NCBI GenBank assembly: GCA_948567375.1
Contig: OX419759.1
Span: 7,222,744 to 7,286,743, forward strand
Reading direction: 5' to 3'
DNA length: 64,000 bases
DNA from: Lunularia cruciata
Lineage: Eukaryota; Streptophyta; Marchantiopsida; Lunulariales; Lunulariaceae
Below are positions 1 through 11,625 of the stretch, piece after piece. The position numbers were made by a program, and so were the translations under genes. Position 1 is the stretch's first letter; every line of letters starts with the position of its first letter. The notes beneath the pieces were generated by a model. That model saw only the letters and a list, made by a program, of their open reading frames with translations. It ran no database searches and was not told the origin of the DNA.

Positions 1-1480
1 AGGTACGTTTCTCACGCGACACCGATTCATTGGATCAGCCCCGATTAGGCAATGGTGCTGCACATCACAGTACTGGTCTCCTCCTTACAAAATTGACATA
101 CAGATAAAGACCATAGGTGTTATGCATATAATTGAATGCAACGCACAATCTACTGAGGATTACCAGTTATATACCCTTTCATTCCATTGTTGTGGTGTTT
201 AATGTTCAAGTTGTACCATCTAAGCTCACTGTGCTTGTGCACGTATGGTAACCGAATGGAAAACTATTGTGGATCAATCTTCTTGGAACAATTTTTATTC
301 GAGTGATGTAGTAACTGAACCCCGAGCTCTCGGAGCATGGGTCTTTTAGCAAGTAGCCGTTTCAATATTTGCACAAATTGGGTCCCAAGGAGCCTTATAT
401 GAATTCATCTGGTAATCCATGCGAATCTGGTTGGCTTCACCTCAAGGAACAAGCAGAGAAACAGTGCGGATATGGACTGTCCTGGTTTCCATCTAAATAA
501 TGGATTTTCTCGATGTTCTGAGGTTGAATTCTCACCATATTCCTTTAGCTCTTCATCCACCGCAAAGGCATGGTACAAAACATCATTTAACACATAACAT
601 CTTCGAGTAGATTCAAGACAACGCAAAAGAGTATTACATTAGATACATCCTTCGTTTTTCCTACGCGGTCGCCTTTCATTTGATACAAGGAGGACAACAA
701 ACTAAAACCTCTGCCCCCTAATCTTCAAACCTGAATCAATTTGGAATACGTTAACCTGTTTCGCGGCAGGCAATGAGAAGTCGGGGAGGTACAGGAGTAC
801 ATACACGTTTGTGTGCATAGGTATAGCAAGGTTGTGAAGCACAAGCATATGTTTTATACCCTTTTATGCTCCACACGCATGCCCCCCACACACAGAGGTC
901 CCTTCTGTCCATGAGCTTAACAGTCTCTCAACAAGGAACGGACAGCATAGTTTTGAACCTAATTATTGGTACCATTTGGATAAATCCAAGTAATGTTTCA
1001 GCGAGCAGATATGATCACTGAGTCTGTCCCTGTCATGTAGTGGAAGCCATAATCAGGTTCGCAGTGAAAATCATCATATAGGAGATGGTGATGCCTTTTG
1101 TCTGGACGTGGTTTCATCATCAAAGGGTGAGTTTGTGATTGATTAATCATCAATCTAGTCCATGTTAACGACTCTCTAGTCAATAATCATCTACATATGA
1201 AACGGCGGGAAATGTGAAAGTGAGATCCGTTTGGCGGCACCGTTGGACACATAATCTTTCAGGTTTTGATGAGAGACCAATGTTGCCACGCACTATGTAA
1301 TGCAACTTATTTAGTGGATAAATCCATTCCAGTTTGTTTATGCTACATCAAACGGTAGCTTCCCACATTTTCCTTCTCTTGGTGAGCTTCTCAGAGACTC
1401 AGACTAAAAGTTAAACACCTTGCTAAAATAGTCAGGGGAGTGATCAGAAGGAAAAAGTCCTAATTAGAGAAAGCGCAGGA
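1..1480. other. No gene recognised; upstream region of the BRE1-like gene
   Basis: No convincing exon was found here on either strand. A ~30-base piece at 647-677 matches the 3' end of the LINE tail described elsewhere in this window, in plus orientation. If the BRE1-like gene had an N-terminal half like its relatives, its exons would lie here or left of the window, but I could not find them. An in-frame stop at 1424-1426 lies upstream of the chosen start codon. Confidence 0.5.
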
Positions 1481-4400
1481 ATGGCCTCGAGCCCCACGCC
1501 AATTCACGAGCGGGTGAGGCAACTGGAAATACAACTCCAGGAATGTTTAACTTGGAAAGAAGCCTTGGAAACGTCTATATGTGGTGGTCCCAATTCACGA
1601 GGTATGTTTCTCTGTGAAAGCTTACTGCCTCCAATAGTATTCTGTTAGTGCACACGTTTAACCCTCTTGAGATTCACCAGGTTATTCCTTCTGTTTTGTT
1701 CATTGTGTGCTATGACAGGAACCAACACGTACTTGGTAGAATCGGAAGCCAAGGTCGCACGTCTTGGCAAAAGACTGGAGAACATGGATAGTGAGCTAAG
1801 GAAGTATAAGAGAGCTGCACATGAAGTGCAAATTCTTCGAGACAAAGTGAGAAACCATGCTCAGATCCTCGAAGATAAGGTAAATATAGCACATTACCAC
1901 TCCCTTCCTCCTTCCATATAGATTTAGGGGGTCACTTCTACGTCAATGTATGACTGGTTTCATGATGAGCTTTTCTTCAATGCAGACGAACGAGTATCAG
2001 TACTTATCTGAGTTGTACGGCAAGCAAACTGCAGAACTGACTGCCACGAAGGAGAAGGTGCGCTTCTATTCATGGTCTAGTTTCCGCTTGGTTCTGACCA
2101 TATCAGTGATCGTTTGTTGTTGTTAGTCACTTGCGGAACATCCTATGTGATTACTAACTTGGCCTATACTGATCAAAGCGTTTCACTTCACCCACAGGTT
2201 GCTGATGCACAGCGGAACGAACAAGACATGCGGCTGATTGCAGAAATGTTTGAAAGAGATTCGGGTGCTTCTAGGTACTAACTTTTATTAAGCTGGCAAA
2301 TGTTCGAACGTGATCTTTCCTCTACTTCGTGCAAATGAAGCTCAATGTAAGGCGTCTGTAAACAAAATTAATCTAACCCCTTGAGAACTCGGCTAAGTTC
2401 GACTTGCCCCTGATAAAGAATCGGGGCTCCCTCCAGAAATGGGTTATGAGAGAAGGAGCTTGAAGTACAAGTTAGATGGATGATGCTGTAAGATGAGTAC
2501 ATAGTTTGGGGTTAACAGCAACATTAACCCCCTACGGAACAGTGACTGCTGTAGAGTGGATTAGTCTGTCACTGGACTCTAATACAGATGGGAACTCTTA
2601 CATGTCATGCTGATGGTGAGTATGGATTAGAGATAGACATCAGAGTTCCTGGAACTGATTCAAATCTGCTATTGTGCTATATGCGATCAATGCACTCCCT
2701 AGATTCAGCGCTCTCTGTTAAGGATGTCAAACACCGGATCCTTCCATGAAAGAAATCAGGAATCGTTGAATTTCTTTTCTACCAACTTTCTTCTCTTGGA
2801 CTTCCATGTTTTATTACGTGCGTACTTAGTAGAAGGTCGCCAGCCTATAACAGATCATGCTACACATTGAAACAAGGCTATTTATATGAACTTGTAGTAT
2901 ACTCGTTGTAAACTTGTAGAATCCTCAAATGGACTCGCTTTCTCTTCTGCATCCAGCAGAAAGCCGGTGAAGGACGAGGATATTCAATACCATGTAGAAA
3001 TAGGTAACCATGCTAAAGAAAGCATTAGGAGAAAATTAAAGCCATCACACACAAGGGATCTGGCTATCTAAAGATTCAAGATGATCATGCTTATCACGGT
3101 GAAATTTAGTCTCGAGTTTTGGCTTATCGAATGGTTACCAGGAACGCTTCGGCATTATTTCTTCTTACTTGGTAGCATCTTAGTTTCATCACTGCTATCA
3201 CCGTTAACAATAGAGTGGGGTCGAGTTTGAGTGATAAATTGAGTCTGACCATCTCAATGAGAGCAAAATTATCATTGCAGAATAGTATTCATGGGACGAG
3301 ATGGTAAATACTGGAACCAGAGCAGCCAGGAATACAGCCTTGCTTGACATGTCATGCTCAAATTGGAAAGCTCCATCCTTAATTATAGCAATCTCCCAGG
3401 ACACCAGAAGACAGTAATGGACTATAGACATTGAGATAGCTCTTGTTGTAAGGACCGACAGTGCCGTGTCAAGGTCCTGCTGTGAGATCGGGAAGAACGT
3501 TCCTTTCAGAACTCTTATCGCATGTGGACCTCTGAACTTAGCAAAGCCTTAAGTGGTCCATTCTACTGCTTGCAGCAGACATCCTCCATTTACGTTTCGC
3601 TACGATGACATAACTCGTTCATTACTTGGCCCTTTCCTTTTTCCTACGATAGCCACTACTATCACACGGCAGTTCAGCTCCATCACGTCGTCCATGATCT
3701 GCAGTAATCATGCACACATTCTACTTATTTTTTTGTTTCTCTCAGTATTTTAGATTTCGACCAACTGTCTACATGATCATCTGCTGTATCTTTCTCAAGA
3801 GTATGCTATTATTCTTGGGTGGCTGAGGAGTGTAAGAGGCGTCACAATATACCATATGTTCTAACTTAGTGATGACTGGAGTTCTTTGGCATATTTCGTA
3901 CATGAGAATGTGAGAACATCTCTGACAGTATCCTTTGGAAGTCTCTTCGCAGGGATGTGAAGGAGTTGCAGAAATCTGAGAAATTGGCTTGGGCGAAAGT
4001 GCAAAGATTAGTGGAAACTTTGGAGGAAAGCAATTTAGATACCCGCGTCCAGGTGGCCATTGAAACCGAGATTGAGTGTCGTCGAAAGTTGATGAACGCA
4101 GAGAATGACATTGCTGACTTACGAGATGAAATATCTGCATCCAAAAGGTCTGGATGTGATTTCTAATATCTTGTTTATAAGAGTATGTCTGGCTGTCAGT
4201 GCTTCTTTAAATCTAAGATTCAGGTCCACTTTGTCCTAAGACTTCTTTTGCATTTCTTTATTGCTTAAACTGCGACCTTGATGCTATGCAGAGTGGAATT
4301 GGAGCTGAGAGAGGCTCTGAACAAGAAGATCGAGGAAACAAATTCATATCTGAAGAAAATCGAGGTCAGCTAAAAGCCTCTAGCTTCTTAAGTAAAGAGT

Positions 4401-6198
4401 CATACATCTAATAGTGAAAGGTGATAATGTAATTGAATGAGTTCTTTCCTTGGAACAAGTCTCCACAACCCCTGGACTTGCATCGAGGTTGAGAAATTCT
4501 ACGCGGAGATTTGAAGGGTAAGGACCGATTGACAAAGCAATGCATTCTCTGTTCTTCCCAAAGTGGCCTTTGACTTCCAACCCAAATTCGGACCTTAAAC
4601 TCAATCTCCCTGCCGAAATGCATGGAACGTTCGCAAGGAGAGGTTGATGCTAGCATCTTTCGACGGGACTAATCTGCTCTTAGTCAGGAGAGATCTATCC
4701 TGTCTGCTCGCATCCGCTACGAGTGTTATCTCTTTCCTTATTACTGTGTAATTATGAGGTCTAGAAATTTTGGACTCTGACTCACTTGCAAGCTTATCTT
4801 ACGATTTTGTCTACGGCTTTATCCTGACACTCACGGTATTCGAAATGGTGGTTGGCAAAATTGCTTTAAGAGGTTGATGGTGGCTTCGTCTTAATGGTAC
4901 ACAGGTAATTACCGAAGCATACAATACCTGCAAAGAAAAGAATCAAGAACTCCATCCGCATTTATCACGGAAGGATGAACAGCTCCAAAAGGTGCGACGC
5001 ATGAATGAGACCCCAGCCGGGAACTGAAGTCGTAGAATGCATTCCCCGTTTTGTGTCTTCTCACGGTTTCTTTCATATCTTTTCAGTCGACACGAATTTT
5101 TAGGATTTGAAGTTATTTGGAGTAACTCAAGTTGAATGAACCATAGATATGTTCTTCTCCTTCATCCAACTAAATGGAGGAATCTTGTGAGTTCGGGCCT
5201 GTTTGTTTGCGTGGCCAAACATGTCACCCAAGAATGGGGAAAAGGCGACCGCGTAGGAAAAAAGAAGGATGGGAAGACCCCATCAAGCCGTACAAGGGAG
5301 AGACAAAAAAGGTAACATGGGGCTAAGCCCCAATAGAGTTGTACTAAATATACTTGTTTGTTGTTGCTATCAGCTCTTAGCAGAGGTCGTTCGAACCAGG
5401 GCGGAAATTGCAAGACTCGAAGATCGTAACAAGATGTTGGCTAGGCTAGTGGTATCCAAATCCGGCGACCTTAGCCGTGAACGTATTGATGCGGGGAACA
5501 AGCCTACCGCCCAGCATGAAGACCCAGTAGCATCTGGTATGCGAAACTTCATTTGATGCTTTCTGAAGTGTTAGCAAATATTAAAGGTCTGAACAAAAAA
5601 GTTGTGTATCAATATAGTCAACATACCAAAGGTATCGGATAATGAAGACGTGGTGAATGTGTTACTTCCTTATGAAATAGTGGTCGACACGTTTTCAAGT
5701 TTGCTTCCAGGGCTCTATCGCTAAATTGAATCTTGAAACGTGGAGCATGGAATATCAATTAAATACTATTGCTAATCATCGTATCCTTCCCTTGTGCCGA
5801 TGCTGGGAATGTCCTAGTTACAAGTCTGACCCTCAAACCTCCAAATCATATGGCTTTGAACCTACCTCCTCAGAAGAATTTGTTCATCTTCACTCATTGA
5901 TCCGTTTCATCGTGCATCCTTCTTTCAGCATCGTCTGATTCTCAAACTTTCGCAGTATGTTTAAAGCTCGATATATACTGTCAGTCACATCCATTTAATG
6001 CCGGTGGTGGATTAATGAGGATTCGTATTTGATTGTCCTGCAGAAACCGCACCCGGCCCTGTTGTGGGCGGTAGTGGGGAAAAAAAGAGAAGCTCGAGCC
6101 TTCACGGTGGCCAGGACGAAGGCGGAGGCCATTTGTCCTTGCTAGCGCATGCAATCACGCAATTCGAATCTCCCACAAACCGACCGCCAGCCAGATGA
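1481..6198 (+). CDS. BRE1/HUB-like coiled-coil protein lacking a RING finger, nine exons
   Basis: Joining 1481-1601, 1719-1879, 1986-2057, 2198-2274, 3953-4147, 4292-4364, 4905-4991, 5374-5536 and 6044-6198 gives one open frame of 367 residues with GT..AG introns and matching phases. The product is almost entirely coiled coil. The order of landmarks follows the middle of plant HUB1/HUB2 (BRE1), the E3 ligases for histone H2B monoubiquitination: an 'LRKYKRAAHEVQILRDKV' segment, 'MFERDS..SRDVKELQ', 'KLAWAKVQRL', 'AENDIADLRDEISASKR', 'ITEAYNTCKEKNQEL' and 'RNKMLARLV'. Relatives continue into a C-terminal C3HC4 RING. Here exon 9 instead gives a Gly/Ser-rich tail ending 'PTNRPPAR'. The N-terminal half of HUB is also missing from the window. 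The ATG has G at -3 and +4. Intron 7 holds a LINE tail. It could be a shortened paralogue, a partner without ligase activity, or a gene whose 5' exons lie upstream. Homology is judged from remembered family patterns. Confidence 0.75.
5240..5336 (-). mobile_element. LINE 3'-tail fragment inside intron 7 of the BRE1-like gene
   Basis: This block contains the window's most conserved repeat. Read on the minus strand it runs from TGGGGCTTAGCCCC through CCTTGTACGGCTTGATGGGG to a CGCGGTCGCCTTTT end. Copies near 7.5, 8.5, 24.8, 36.4 and 37.6 kb show the same 3' end with different 5' truncations, which is the LINE pattern. It ends 37 bases before the exon 8 acceptor. Confidence 0.7.
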
Positions 6199-6730
6199 GG
6201 CGGATTTCGTTTCGATGTCTGATCTTATCTGATCTCGAAGCGAGAGTGATGTTGATGGATTCCCCCACTGTCATCGTCATGGTGGTGAATTAAATCAACC
6301 AATCGTTCTCAGCTTCTCGCTTCTACTGGTTACTCCAATACCATAGCCGCTGTAATCATGCCTTCTAATCTAAAGCAGGTCTTCGATTATAGAGATTATA
6401 CAACACATATAACATGGGAAGCGCCTTTTTAACGAGACAAAATATCGTGATACATGCGACTCTTCTACCATCTTCTCTCTTCTTCCGACTTCAGAGGATG
6501 GCTTGATCTCCTGGTTACTTTTCCCAGGACATTCCAAATACATTTTGCCATCACAATCACTATCGAAAGGCTGAATAAGGTCGTAGCTGATCATTATATG
6601 TATCATTTTAGAATCTTCGTTTCTATGAATCGAATGGAAATAATATTTTTGTCAAGTTTCAGTTGCTAGGGTGTACATCAAGAAGAGATGGTATGATGTG
6701 TTTAGGTGAACATTAAAATCTATGTCAAGG

Positions 6731-6782
6731 TACCTTTCAAGGTCCATTAATGAATCAGTTCATTAATGGACCTTGAAAGGTA
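6731..6782. repeat. Perfect inverted repeat, 24-bp arms and 4-nt loop
   Basis: The left arm 6731-6754 (TACCTTTCAAGG...) is the exact reverse complement of 6759-6782. The loop TCAG lies at 6755-6758. Such a structure could form a cruciform or, if transcribed, a strong hairpin. It is not followed by a T-run and is not in a recognised gene. Confidence 0.95.
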
Positions 6783-7339
6783 TCATGTGTTTCATGTATC
6801 AAAGATCATTGAAAGAAGAGTCTATAAGGCCTAAGCTGCTGCGCTGGCTCTTATTTGCTTCAAATTCGAAACTTGGATATTATTCACTCTGCAATTCACC
6901 CAAAAGTTCATACTTGTTGGAGGTTGAAAAGATACAATTTGTGAAGATAGTGAACATTACTTTATGGTTGCTTGATGGACAGAGGCGATCCACCGTCACA
7001 ACATATCGGCAACATGAAGATTTTTAGCTTGGCCAAACTCTTGCACTCGAGATTGTTTTCGTGATCTTCGATCCTAGAAGCGCCGAGGCCATTAGAGCCT
7101 TCCCAAGTTGAACCCGTCATTTGATCAAAGGGAAGCTTCGACGGTGAGTATGGAATGAATCTTTGGACCTTTTGGAGTTTGGGTAGGTGCAAAACTTTTG
7201 GCTTTTGAAAATGGGACCCGTCCATCATCCTCCATTGGTAGTGGAGGCATTTGATCATATTGATCGCTTCAGTAGTTTTCAAACTTTTTGCTTGCTTCGT
7301 TTGTATCTCGAGAAGCTCTTGGTGCTTTCTTCTCTCAAA

Positions 7340-7950
7340 TTGTTCCGTGTGGCTCCACCATCGCATGGCCGACGCGCGAAACTTTCCGCCCGGACCGTGC
7401 GTCCGTTGGAACTCCATGCAGGGTCGATACGTCTGCAACTTTGTTGTTTGAATTACAGGTTGAGAGACGCCTCTTTTTGATCGTACGGTGCTCGAGCTGT
7501 CGTTTACCTTGCACAAAGTCGTTTAATTCGTTTCAGAAAAGAAAGGCGATCGGTAGGATTACAAGAAATATGGAAACCCCATCAAATCAAACCGTACAAG
7601 GATAAAACATAGGAGGTAAAATGGGGCTAAGCCCCAATAGTATCGGTATGATAAATCTGTCCTACAGCACCTAATACACCCGAGCTAAGCAAATCTGAGC
7701 TATGTTTCGGAAGATGTTGGGAAAGTTGGAAGTTTATCATATCGCTGAACAGATAAAACTTGATCTCTGACAATCCGTTTCGAAATAGACCTTTAAGAGG
7801 TTCATACTTCACGGAGCAACATCTTTATCTTTGCTCATAGATGCTGGATTGGGCAAGCTAGCTACTGTACTGTAGGTATGTCTTATTTAATTTTTGCGGA
7901 TCGATTCCTTACGATCTGATAGCACCTCCCTCGTCCTTAGTATACTGTAT
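7340..7950. repeat. Diverged direct duplication, copy A (interrupted by a LINE tail)
   Basis: The stretch starting with a CCACCATCGCATGGCCGACG-type block and ending near 'CCTCGTCCTT' is repeated in diverged form at 8020-8440. The matching landmarks occur in the same order: 'CATGG(C/T)CGACGCG', 'TCTGCAACTTT.TGTTTGAATT', 'TCTCGAGCT/GCTCGAGCT', 'AATCCGTTTC' and 'TTCACGGAG.A.CATCTT'. Copy A carries a LINE tail at about 7541-7700 that copy B lacks at that point. Confidence 0.65.
7541..7712 (-). mobile_element. 5'-truncated LINE copy with the end of its ORF
   Basis: On the minus strand a short frame ends with 'SSGVLGAVGQIYHTDTIGA' and a stop. This matches the C-terminal end of the LINE ORF seen at 26.3-26.6 kb ('SSDIFGAGGKTSCIDAIGA'). 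The conserved tail ending CGATCGCCTTTC follows. The copy is diverged and truncated. Confidence 0.65.
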
Positions 7951-8019
7951 CCCTCTTCAGATTTATACATCTAGAATTGGGATAAACTCTGACAAGCGAT
8001 GGAGTTATTTGCCTCATAT

Positions 8020-8440
8020 TTGAAGACATTGCACCACCATCACATGGTCGACGCGCCAAGCTTTTCATTCAAACCTTCGAATCTGCATTCTCTGTCTATT
8101 GGTCTGCAACTTTCGTGTTTGAATTTACAGGCTGAGAAACAGCTGTCTTGGAAGCTATGGTTCTCGAGCTATCTTTTACTTTGCACGGTACCGTTTAATA
8201 CATTCTAGTGCAAAGCTTGGTTGAATACCAAACAGATAAGATGTGTATACTGAAAATCCGTTTCCATAAAGAGCAAGAGATTCATGTTTCACGGAGTAGC
8301 ATCTTATCCTTTCTCCTAAGTGCTCGTCTGGGTTACCTATGTTAGGTGAGTCTTTGTTTAAGCATCGCCACTTTTACTTTTTCACGTTAACCACTTCATG
8401 GCACCTTCTTCGTCCTTCTCACACAGTATTCAACTGCAAT
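8020..8440. repeat. Diverged direct duplication, copy B
   Basis: This is the counterpart of the 7340-7950 module, with the same block order but without the LINE tail in the middle. Another LINE tail (8453-8544) lies immediately after it. Confidence 0.6.
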
Positions 8441-8452
8441 CTTATCCATTAG

Positions 8453-8544
8453 AAAGGACGACCGCGCTGAAAAATGAAGGATGGGAAGACCTCATCAAGC
8501 CGTACAAGGGAGAGATGGAAAAGGTAAAATGGGGCTAAGCTCCA
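8453..8544 (-). mobile_element. LINE 3'-tail fragment
   Basis: This is a near-consensus copy of the tail (ATGGGGCTAAG, CATCAAGCCGTACAAGGGAG and GACCGCG landmarks, given as on the plus strand), in minus orientation and truncated just beyond the GGGGCTAAGC palindrome. Confidence 0.75.
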
Positions 8545-10339
8545 TTTGGAAGTTGGAAGTATTCAAGAGAAGAGAACAATTGCCTGCTTTTTGATTAAGA
8601 GATTGCTCTCTTCAAGGAAGCCAGAACAGGTTAAAGATTTATGTCAATCGATGACAGTAATTTGCAACTGCAACGTAGGCTGCCCTTGCCTTTATGGCGA
8701 TACATGCTTTTGTGCATACTGTATTTCCAAGCAATGTTGTGGTGACTGCCAGCGAGCATAGAGTTCTTTTCTCGAGTTATTACGATGCTTTCATCTTTCC
8801 GAGAGCCTCTTCTCCACATGGTGGACGCCCAATGACTCGATCAAGTGGACACCCTCAAACTCCTCACGTGGTGCAGTATTTCACGAGGAATCGCAATAAA
8901 AGAGAGTAGCGTGAGTTGCTATAGTTGCATGCGCACTACTCTAGTTTCCACTATTGAGAGCTATCAATTGCTAGTTGACGACTTTCATGGGATGTCATAT
9001 GGAAATTTCTCGTCCATCTTTTTGACTTGTTTCGAGCTAGTAGTGGCATTACATGGAGTCAACTGATGTCTACGGTTGAAGGTCTTTGTGAAGAAAACCT
9101 CTTTTTCTGCGCTGCAACCTCCACTATGTTGTCCCTCCGTCACGCGAATCTTGTTCGAGTTGAATTATTCAACCTTTCAGCTCTAGCCTCTCTCATCTTT
9201 GTTATCGTTTTGTCATGGTTTTTATATTCGAGACCACCGTTTCCAAAATCGTCATTACAGCACAATCTATAATATCCGTTTGTCTCCTCGTGTTTATTTT
9301 GCACTTGGACTGCTATAGTGAAGTGTACCTTGCTGTCAGCGATCGAAGGTCACCTGTGGTGCGTACAGTAAGGTGCATGCAGAATGTCAATCATTCTTGC
9401 TCATATTCTTCGTGTAGACACTTTGAGAAGCAACCCCACCCTACTTCAGTCGCAGTCAGTTGACGTATTAAGTGTTCAACTTTGAAGGAAGCACTGAGGC
9501 ATCTTGTTGCCGAGTAAAGATACGAGGAGAGACTTTTGATTTCAAGTTAAGATCCCCATCATATCAGTCTAGGTGCAAATCTCAATCGTTGTGTTATCGT
9601 ATTCTCGAGTGGATGCTTGAAGTTGGAGTACGTAACCTCACCTACTTCACTCGGGGTTCCTTTGAAATAAATGTCACTCCTTTCAAGGTGTTCGGCTCTC
9701 GTCACGATCACCGCATACGGTAGAACCTACTTACAAGGTCTGTGGTGGGAGGGAATTTCTGCTCTAAATAATAGGCACTCGCAGTTATAGGAGCTCCGCA
9801 GTCAAAGTTATCATTACGCTGCGAGCGAGCTCTTTAAGGTTGAGCATATTTGATAACTGCTAATGATTGCCGTGATTTAGCGGAAGGAGGTGCATCTACT
9901 CGGTCAATCAGTCACAACGAGGACCTCGTAAGTCAACAGCTTACAATCATGCGTGATTCCTTCCACATGCAGATGAATTGGTACAAATAACCAGTATTGC
10001 GTTCTCCCTCTTTGCACTTCGCTGCATTTTGATATTCAATTCGGCTGTAATCAGAGCTGGAACTGTAGAATCCCCGTAAGAACGAAGCTCCATTGGTCCA
10101 AATTATCTGGCGCTGCTGCATAGTAATCTGGTGTTGAAGTCTACCCACTTCGTTGCCCATGCTTTTCCAAACCGCACGTCATGCAGATGGTCAAAGACGT
10201 TTTACAATTCGCCACTCGATTCGAGATACGCGCTTGATGCTCGAGGTTCCTCAAAGTCTGTGGCATCGGCCAACAGCGAGCAACCCTCTGGATAATTGCG
10301 GTCAAGAACACGGTTTCGTAATCTACTGTAGTTCTCAGC

Positions 10340-10640
10340 AACCTGGTCAATTAGCGGCTAAAATGTCCAGTAGACGGTCAATGAATTCTGGAAATTTCGG
10401 GTTTACATTCCCGAATTTTGCGGGATTCTTAAGTAGTCCAACTAGTTTCCCGGAACCTTGTTAATACACCGGATGAAAAGCCCAGAGGACGGGAATTTCG
10501 GGAAATTCGTTCCCGAATTTCGTGCGTAGTAAGAGGCGACCAGGTTAAGTACCGGATGGAAAGCCCAGTAGACAGTGATTTCGGGAAATTTCGGCATACA
10601 TTTCGGGCTTTGTGAGAAGACCAACCAGTTTTACCCCGGC
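10340..10640. repeat. Degenerate tandem repeat, about 83-bp unit, three copies
   Basis: Two clear units begin with CCGGATG(A/G)AAAGCCCAG at 10469 and 10552, 83 bp apart. A poorer, longer copy begins near 10354 (CGGCTAAAATGTCCAGTAGAC). Each contains a GGGAATTTCGGGAAATT-like core and a GACCA.CC.AGTT-like end. Confidence 0.75.
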
Positions 10641-11348
10641 GCGTTGCCCTACTGCAGGTATCGATTTTCTTTTAAATCATGCCTTTAGAAACAATCCTTT
10701 TGGCAGTACTTTCCCTCAAAAAGGAAATTCCCGGTGTAATGGTTCTGGACTTGGTGCCCATCTCTGATCATTTCAAGAGGAAGATATTCTGGAATGTAAT
10801 TTTTACACTAGTTGATGAGACGAGTTGAATGCAATGTATTCATCATCTCGCAATTCTGTTAAAACCTCAAGGCACGCTACAGGTACGCACCACACATTCT
10901 TTCGTGTTGATGACAATTTGAACACCCAAAAAACAAAAGAGTTTTCTCCGGATTGTATTATAAAGATATAAAAAAGCATTTGTAATGTAGATGTAGCAGA
11001 AAATGGAGGTGCCATGTGCTTTTATGTTGTTTATATTTGTTGACTCTTTCAATCTGAGTGTGACAGCTGCTGGTAAAATATAAGATATGTTAAAAGTCCA
11101 ATCCAGGGAGACGATGTAATTAGTACATGTGTATATGGAGTGCATCATAACATTGTTCAAGACGGGGAAGAAAAGCCTCATTCACTCCATGCAAGGATTT
11201 GGGTTTAGGTGTCATGCTCTGGAAGAAGGGTTTCATGTTTTGTTTCAATCCTTCCAGTTTTGTTCAATCTACTCCTCTATTTCGCTCAGAAATCCAGAGT
11301 AAACATGTTGTGGTGAGTGCAATATTATGCTGGGTTAAAGGGTAGTTT

Positions 11349-11384
11349 AGTAGTGGTAAGTGGGGACCCCACTTAAGCACTACT
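11349..11384. repeat. Imperfect palindrome centred on AAGTGGGGACCCCACTT
   Basis: The arms AGTAGTGGTAAGTGGGG and CCCCACTTAAGCACTACT pair except at a few positions. It lies at the left end of the ~65-bp repeats that follow. Function unknown. Confidence 0.7.
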
Positions 11385-11394
11385 TTAATCCGGA

Positions 11395-11625
11395 GTCGCC
11401 CGAGTACCCCGTAGAACCTGCAGGTTCTCGACCTCATTGTCTAATGTCCGGTAAGTTGGACAAGTGTACCCGGTAGAGCCTGCAGGTTCGGGCACCAAGG
11501 GATCCATAATTGTTACAATTGCCGGGGCTGCCGGAGAGTACCCGGTAGAACCTGCCGTGAATCTCTAATGTCTACCATTGCGGGAGTTGTCCGCGTATAT
11601 CCGGTAGAGCTTGGAGGTTCCGGCA
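11395..11625. repeat. Degenerate tandem repeat, about 60-70-bp unit, four copies
   Basis: The phrase 'TACCCGGTAGA(A/G)CCTGCAGGTT' recurs at about 11405, 11467, 11537 and 11596 with growing divergence. Unit lengths differ slightly. No ORF is conserved across the units, so this looks like a minisatellite rather than coding sequence. Confidence 0.7.

Larger units (their letters stand above)
6199..10330. other. Gene-poor region with LINE tails and a diverged duplication
   Basis: No protein family was recognised. A 184-codon open frame on the minus strand at 6962-7516 overlaps repeated sequence and has no recognisable domain. The identifiable contents are the hairpin at 6731-6782, the duplicated modules at about 7340-7950 and 8020-8440, and two LINE tails. 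Nothing else was supportable. Confidence 0.5.

Noticed and set aside
6962-7516. A 184-codon minus-strand open frame as a gene
   Set aside because: It overlaps a duplicated module, has no recognisable domain, and shows no splice or composition support beyond its length.
8650-8761. Cys-rich frame (CNCNVGCPCLY...CFCAYC) as the missing RING finger of the BRE1-like gene
   Set aside because: The cysteine spacing does not fit C3HC4, the histidine is missing, and no splice link to exon 8 is supported.
10340-11625. Spaced repeats as a CRISPR array
   Set aside because: Units are degenerate, contiguous and lack unique spacers. The genome is eukaryotic, and no cas genes occur.
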